From: Streptomyces paludis
Lineage (GTDB): Bacteria > Actinomycetota > Actinomycetes > Streptomycetales > Streptomycetaceae
Direction of reading: 5' to 3'
DNA length: 64,000 nucleotides
Assembly (NCBI RefSeq): GCF_003344965.1
Contig: NZ_CP031194.1
Location: 8,184,001-8,248,000 of the forward strand
The notes under the pieces were generated by a model. That model worked only from the letters and a program-made list of their open reading frames with translations. It was not told the DNA's origin and made no database searches. A program made the position numbers and the translations under genes. Of this stretch, positions 60,301 to 64,000 are shown in pieces; position 1 is the first letter of the stretch, and every line of letters begins with the position of its first letter.

Positions 60301-63300
60301 TGGCCGGCGGTGACCGCGCGGAGCTGCTCGCCGGGCTGCGGGCAGCGGTGGACGGCGAACCCGCGCCGGGGGTGTCGCGGGGGCGCGCGACCGGTGGCGT
60401 GGGTCCGACGGGTGTGGTGTTCGTGTTCCCCGGCCAGGGGGCCCAGTGGGTCGGTATGGCAAGGGAGTTGGTGGACGCGTCGGAGGTCTTCGCGGAGGGG
60501 ATGGCGGAGTGCGCGGACGCGCTGCGCCCCTTTGTGGAGTGGTCGTTGTGGGATGTGCTGGGTGATGAAACCGCGCTGGGCCGGGTGGAGGTGGTGCAGC
60601 CGGTTCTGTGGGCGGTGATGGTGTCGCTCGCGAAGCTGTGGCGGTCATGCGGCGTGGAGCCGGCGGCTGTGGTCGGCCATTCGCAGGGAGAAATCGCAGC
60701 TCTCTGTGTGGCGGGTGGTCTGTCGCTGTCGGACGGGGCCCGGGTTGTCGCTCTGCGGAGCCGTGCGATAGCGGACACGCTGGCGGGTAGTGGTGGTGGT
60801 ATGGCGGCGGTGTCGTTGCCCGCCGAGCGGGCCACATCCCTGATCGAGCGGTGGGACGGTCGACTCTCGCTGGCGGCGGTGAACGGCCCCTCGTCCGTGG
60901 TGATTTCCGGTGATGCCGAGGCGCTGCGGGAGCTGGTGGCGGGATGCGAGGCGGACAGCGTCCGTGCACGCGTCATTCCAGTGGATTACGCCTCCCACTC
61001 GGTTCAGGTGGATGTGATCCGGGACCGGTTGCTGGAGGAGCTTGCGGCAGTTCATCCGGAACCGGCGTCCCTCCCGGTGTACTCCTCCGTCACCGGAAAG
61101 CTCCTCGACACGGCGTCGGCCGATGCCGCGTACTGGGTGCGTAATCTGCGGGATACCGTACGGTTCGAGGAGGCGACCCAGGCGCTGATCGAGGACGGCC
61201 GGCACATATTCGTCGAGGTCAGCCCGCATCCGGTACTCACCACCCCGCTCCAGGAGACCCTGCACGCCACCGGCACCGAAGGCATTGCCGTCGGGACTCT
61301 GCGCCGTGGTGAGGGTGGCTCGCGTCGTATGGTGGCGTCGCTTGCTGAGCTGTTTGTCCAGGGTGTGCCGGTCGCCTGGGAGCGGCTCTTCGCCGGGCTT
61401 GACGCCCGTCGGGTCGAGCTGCCGACGTACGCGTTCCAGCACCAGCGGTACTGGATGGACGAGGTCCGGCCGACGGGCCCCGCCCAGCCGCGGCAGGACA
61501 CGGCGGACGCGGAGTTCTGGGACTCCGTGGAGCGTCAGGACGTCCACGCTGTCGCCAACGCGCTGGAGCTGGACACGGGCACGGTGTCGTCCGTGGTCCC
61601 CGCGCTGTCGTCGTGGCGCGCCCGCGGTCGTGACAACAGGGCTGTGGACGCCCTGCGTTACCGGGAATCCTGGCAGCGGCTGGACATCGGGCCGGGCGCC
61701 CCGGCCCCCGTCCTGTCCGAGCCGTGGCTGGTCGTCGTCCCGGCGGGCATGGACGAAGACCCGTGGGTGGCCGCCGTAGTGGCCGCGATGGGACCCCGCG
61801 CCGTACCGGTGACGTACGACGGTTTCGAGGACCGTGCCGCACTGGCCGCGCGACTCTCGGGGCACACCTGTGCCGGTGTCCTGTCCCTTCTGGCGCTCGG
61901 AAAGCCCGAGCCGGTGGTGTCGACGCTCGTCCTCGTACAGGCCCTCGGGGACGCCGGGATCAACGGACCCGTCTGGGCGGTGACCCGGGGCGCGGTGTCC
62001 GTGGGACGCCACGACCCGCTCACCGGCCCCCGGCAGGGCGGCGTCTGGGGCCTCGGCCGCGTGGCCGCGCTGGAACGGGCCGCGCGATGGGGCGGCCTGG
62101 TGGACCTGCCCGAGGCGTTCGACGACCGGGCGGCGCGCCGACTGGCATCGGTGCTGACGGGCGAACGGGACGAGGACCAGCTCGCCGTACGGGACAACGG
62201 TGTGTTCGGACGACGGCTGGTCCGGGCATCGACGCGGCCCGCGACGCGGACCGGCACGGCCCCCGCCCTCTGGCGAACCGGCGGAACCACCCTGATCACC
62301 GGCGGCACAGGCGGTCTCGGCGTGTTCGTCGCGCGCTGGGCGGTCGAGCGCGGTGCCGAACACGTGGTGCTGCTCAGCAGAAGCGGCCCGGACGCCGAGG
62401 GCGCCGGGACATCCCGCGCCGAGCTGGAGCGGCTGGGCGCCAGAGTCACCATCGTGGCCTGCGACGTCGCCGACCGCGACGCGCTCTCCGGTGTCGTGGA
62501 CTCCGTCAGGGACACACTGCGCGTGGTCGTCCACGCCGCGTGCGTACGCCAGCCCCTGATGGATCTCGACACGGTGACAGCCGACGATGTCACGGCCGAA
62601 CTACGGGCCAAGGTCACCGGCGCCGAGCATCTGGACGAGCTGACCCACGGCCTCGAACTGGACGCCTTCGTGCTGTTCTCCTCGGGCACGGCGACATGGG
62701 GAAGCGCCGGACAGGCCGGCTGCGCCGCCGCCGACGCAGCCCTTGACGCCCTGGCGGCCCACCGCCGGGCCCGTGGGCAGACGGCCCTGTCGGTGGCATG
62801 GGGAGCCTGGGCCGAAGCCGGCATGTCCGTCGACACCCCTGAACAGAGCGCCTATCTGCGGCGGTTGGGCGTGCTGCCGCTACGGCCGACGCAGGCTCTC
62901 GCGGCCCTTCAGCGCGCTCTCAACGACGACGACACGACCCTGACGGTCTCGGACATGGACTGGGCCCGGTTCGCCCCCGCGTTCACGGCGGCCCGTCCCA
63001 GTCCGCTGCTGTCGGACCTTCCCGAGGTCGCCGAAGCCCTGGCCGGCGACAGCGCGTCCGGTACGGACGAGACCGCCCTCACGGACTTCGGGCGCCGATG
63101 GGCCGGGACACCGGCGGGGGAGCGCCCGCGCTTCCTGCACGATCTGATCGGTGGCCATGTCGCGGCCGTACTGGGACACAGCTCACCGGACCGTGCCGAT
63201 GTCGGCCAGGCATTCAAGGAGCTGGGCTTCGACTCGCTCACGGCGGTGGAGCTGCGTAACCGCCTCGCCGCCGCGACCGCGCTCAGCCTGCCCACCACCC

Positions 63301-64000
63301 TCGTCTTCGACTACCCCACGATCACGGGACTCGCCGGTCACCTCACCGAACTGCTCGACAGCACCACCGCCCCGGCGGGGGACACGGCAGGACACCCGGT
63401 GTCACCGCGACCGGCGCCGGTCGACAACGACCCGATCGTGATCGTCGGGATGGCGTGCCGGCTGCCCGGCGGGGTGGCGAGCCCCGAGGAGCTGTGGGGC
63501 CTGGTCACGGAGGGACAGGACGCCATCACGGGCTTCCCCACCGACCGGGGCTGGGACCTGGCCGAGCTGTACGGCACGGGCCCCCACGCCTCGGTCACCG
63601 CCGAGGGCGGATTCCTGCACGACGCGGGGGAGTTCGACGCGGGGTTCTTCGGGATCTCGCCGCGTGAGGCGATCGCCATGGACCCGCAGCAGCGGCTGCT
63701 GCTGGAGACGTCCTGGGAGGCGCTGGAACACGCCGGGATCGCCCCGGCCTCCCTGGCCGACGACCCCGTCGGCGTGTTCATCGGCGCGATTCCCTCGGGC
63801 TACGCCGAAGTGGCGGCCCGATCGGGCGAGGACATGGCGGGACACCTCGTCACCGGCGGTTCCCAGAGTGTCCTGTCCGGGCGCGTGGCATACACACTGG
63901 GCCTGCGCGGCCCGGCGGTGACGGTGGACACGGCGTGTTCGTCGTCGCTGGTGGCGCTGCATCTGGCCGTACAGGCGGTGCGGTCGGGCGAGTGCTCGAT
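57321..64000 (+). CDS. modular type I polyketide synthase (3' end beyond window)
   Basis: At least 2226 residues in one uninterrupted frame. Order: ACP (Ser71 in LGLGSLAAVDL); KS1 (Cys303 in VDTACSGSL, His438 in EAHGTGT, His476 in TNIGHTQ); a decayed AT (about residues 668-920, GQGAGE in place of GHSxGE, middle subdomain missing); a second KS-AT linker and intact AT2 (Ser1121 in VVGHSQGE, YASH at 1223-1226, which by known rules favours methylmalonyl-CoA); KR with intact TGGTGGLG at 1661 but Cys1801 where the catalytic Tyr is expected and Asp1805 for Asn; ACP (Ser1972 in LGFDSLTAVEL); KS2 (Cys2205 in VDTACSSSL). There is no DH or ER. The N-terminal ACP suggests in-trans starter loading. Confidence 0.96.
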   Translation, partial: MTSDAPSSIPSTPPGPRTPEDLLAHLHAVPRERADELLLDLVVRELTTVLRLPDGERVQPAQRFADLGLGSLAAVDLHRGLTAATGLSLPLSMAFDRPTAADLTDFLARELFGDPATTAPARPERAAGHDDPIVLVGMGCRFPGGVGSPEDLWQLVRDETDAITDFPGDRGWDTAESFDSDPDSAGKTYVLSGGFLPGAADFDAEFFAVSPREAQAMDPQQRLLLEVSWEAVERAGIDPTSLAGTATGVFVGLEDHEYGPKLVDARDGAEGYLITGNAASVGSGRIAYAMGLEGPVLTVDTACSGSLVALHLAARSLTRGECDLALAGGAAVMSTMGGFLAFSRQRGLAADGRCKAFGDDADGTGWGEGAGMVVLERLSDAQRHGHPVLAVLRGSAINSDGATNGLTAPSGRAQQRVIRQALANAGVTASDVDLVEAHGTGTTLGDLIEAQALLATYGQDRTEPLRLGSLKTNIGHTQAAAGVAGVIKTVMAMRHGVMPRTLHSDTPSSRVDWASGAVELLRSARAWPRADRPRRAGVSAFGFSGTNAHLILEEAPEPTPRAPRALTAPVLLAAPDPASLRTRAESLAHADLASVHAHALTAATTPTRLPHRAAVIASDTDALRRGLNALAAGEDAPGVIRAQAVARASGDAGTGDGSGGTSGTGGTRTAFLFTGHPAGPLGEGPEATAGTALGTGLYERFPVFADALDAACAELDVHLPRPLAPMLRGDGYAGESPADAQWAQPAAFAVEIALFRLLESFGVTPSHVIGQGAGEITAAQAAGVLTLADAAALVVARGRLTAELATPGVELADVVEELRWVTEVLAYTAPRIPVLAGRLMTDAEITSPEHWASLLHRSAPWSDGLETLRTAGVPTVLALGPAGSGVVSLRATREPAFLTALAELHVRGVPVQWHTLHGAAETGTREPAALSHRHAWPGAERTVPWVLSGRSAEAVRAQAARLLDRVEADPEAEPADVGRSLVTTRPLFDHRVVVAGGDRAELLAGLRAAVDGEPAPGVSRGRATGGVGPTGVVFVFPGQGAQWVGMARELVDASEVFAEGMAECADALRPFVEWSLWDVLGDETALGRVEVVQPVLWAVMVSLAKLWRSCGVEPAAVVGHSQGEIAALCVAGGLSLSDGARVVALRSRAIADTLAGSGGGMAAVSLPAERATSLIERWDGRLSLAAVNGPSSVVISGDAEALRELVAGCEADSVRARVIPVDYASHSVQVDVIRDRLLEELAAVHPEPASLPVYSSVTGKLLDTASADAAYWVRNLRDTVRFEEATQALIEDGRHIFVEVSPHPVLTTPLQETLHATGTEGIAVGTLRRGEGGSRRMVASLAELFVQGVPVAWERLFAGLDARRVELPTYAFQHQRYWMDEVRPTGPAQPRQDTADAEFWDSVERQDVHAVANALELDTGTVSSVVPALSSWRARGRDNRAVDALRYRESWQRLDIGPGAPAPVLSEPWLVVVPAGMDEDPWVAAVVAAMGPRAVPVTYDGFEDRAALAARLSGHTCAGVLSLLALGKPEPVVSTLVLVQALGDAGINGPVWAVTRGAVSVGRHDPLTGPRQGGVWGLGRVAALERAARWGGLVDLPEAFDDRAARRLASVLTGERDEDQLAVRDNGVFGRRLVRASTRPATRTGTAPALWRTGGTTLITGGTGGLGVFVARWAVERGAEHVVLLSRSGPDAEGAGTSRAELERLGARVTIVACDVADRDALSGVVDSVRDTLRVVVHAACVRQPLMDLDTVTADDVTAELRAKVTGAEHLDELTHGLELDAFVLFSSGTATWGSAGQAGCAAADAALDALAAHRRARGQTALSVAWGAWAEAGMSVDTPEQSAYLRRLGVLPLRPTQALAALQRALNDDDTTLTVSDMDWARFAPAFTAARPSPLLSDLPEVAEALAGDSASGTDETALTDFGRRWAGTPAGERPRFLHDLIGGHVAAVLGHSSPDRADVGQAFKELGFDSLTAVELRNRLAAATALSLPTTLVFDYPTITGLAGHLTELLDSTTAPAGDTAGHPVSPRPAPVDNDPIVIVGMACRLPGGVASPEELWGLVTEGQDAITGFPTDRGWDLAELYGTGPHASVTAEGGFLHDAGEFDAGFFGISPREAIAMDPQQRLLLETSWEALEHAGIAPASLADDPVGVFIGAIPSGYAEVAARSGEDMAGHLVTGGSQSVLSGRVAYTLGLRGPAVTVDTACSSSLVALHLAVQAVRSGECS

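Noticed and set aside
58181..60976. 931-residue minus-strand frame within the PKS
   Set aside because: Ser/Arg/Ala-rich shadow of a KS-AT region whose sense frame has all KS residues.
61650..61660. TTA trinucleotide inside the PKS gene as another bldA codon
   Set aside because: It is split over CGT TAC (Arg-Tyr) and is not an in-frame Leu codon; similar out-of-frame cases occur in several genes.
1..64000. tRNA, rRNA or CRISPR elements
   Set aside because: No cloverleaf with the GTTCGAATC-type arm, no rRNA signature and no regularly spaced direct repeats with unique spacers were seen by eye; a covariance-model search would be decisive.

Overview
The window is very GC-rich DNA, most protein-coding codons end in C or G, intergenic gaps are short, and coupled genes often overlap by ATGA. 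Together with a pca operon divergent from a MarR gene, a modular type I PKS and a few rare in-frame TTA codons, this points to a Streptomyces or close relative. No rRNA, tRNA, CRISPR array, integrase or transposase gene was seen.

Layout. 1-7.6 kb: a sugar locus with two Gfo/Idh/MocA oxidoreductases, a LacI regulator, a secreted GH51 arabinofuranosidase and a Tat-exported aldose 1-epimerase; two cre-like LacI operators precede the second oxidoreductase. 7.65-14.6 kb: the protocatechuate operon pcaIJFHGBD on the minus strand, divergent from a pcaV-like MarR gene; no pcaC is present or fused. 14.7-16.8 kb: a GT4 glycosyltransferase with a coupled unknown protein. 16.9-20.2 kb: an isoprenoid group made of a DUF2236/MpaB-like oxygenase fused to four EF-hands, a cis-prenyltransferase, and a divergent squalene/phytoene-synthase-like protein. 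20.3-23.5 kb: a small SH3-like secreted protein, then Lrp, dimethylarginine dimethylaminohydrolase and ornithine aminotransferase. 24.1-24.5 kb: two side-by-side copies of a MITE-like repeat that supply the stop codons of both flanking convergent genes. 24.5-29.3 kb: a membrane-anchored peptidoglycan-binding-like protein, a GH36 alpha-galactosidase and a secreted DUF3089 lipase-like protein.

29.5-39 kb: a catabolic island with two closely related SDRs, a nitrilase-family amidase, a CE4-fold hydrolase of the type that includes cyclic-imide hydrolases, a ribose-type ABC importer, and a regulator joining a LuxR HTH to an AmiC-like periplasmic-binding fold. I infer uptake and stepwise hydrolysis of an imide or amide. 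39-40.4 kb: a secreted EEP-family phosphodiesterase with a jacalin-like tail. 40.6-46.6 kb: four-carbon sugar-acid use (otnC, otnK, a homoserine-dehydrogenase-like/SAF oxidoreductase, a GntP permease and a DeoR regulator). 46.6-49.1 kb: a large secreted sugar-dehydrogenase-like protein with PKD and CBM6-like parts.

49.3-64 kb: the left edge of a polyketide locus. A TetR gene, an SMP-30-like lipoprotein and a Baeyer-Villiger monooxygenase surround a perfect 10+4+10 palindrome. Then come an AMP-forming ligase, a PRMT-like methyltransferase, a stand-alone acyltransferase with an altered nucleophile elbow, and a PKS that runs off the window. The PKS starts with an ACP and has KS, a decayed AT, a second AT (YASH), a KR lacking its catalytic Tyr, an ACP and a second KS. 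TTA codons occur in the TetR, ligase and methyltransferase genes, which suggests bldA control. Separate operons are divided by strong inverted-repeat terminators.
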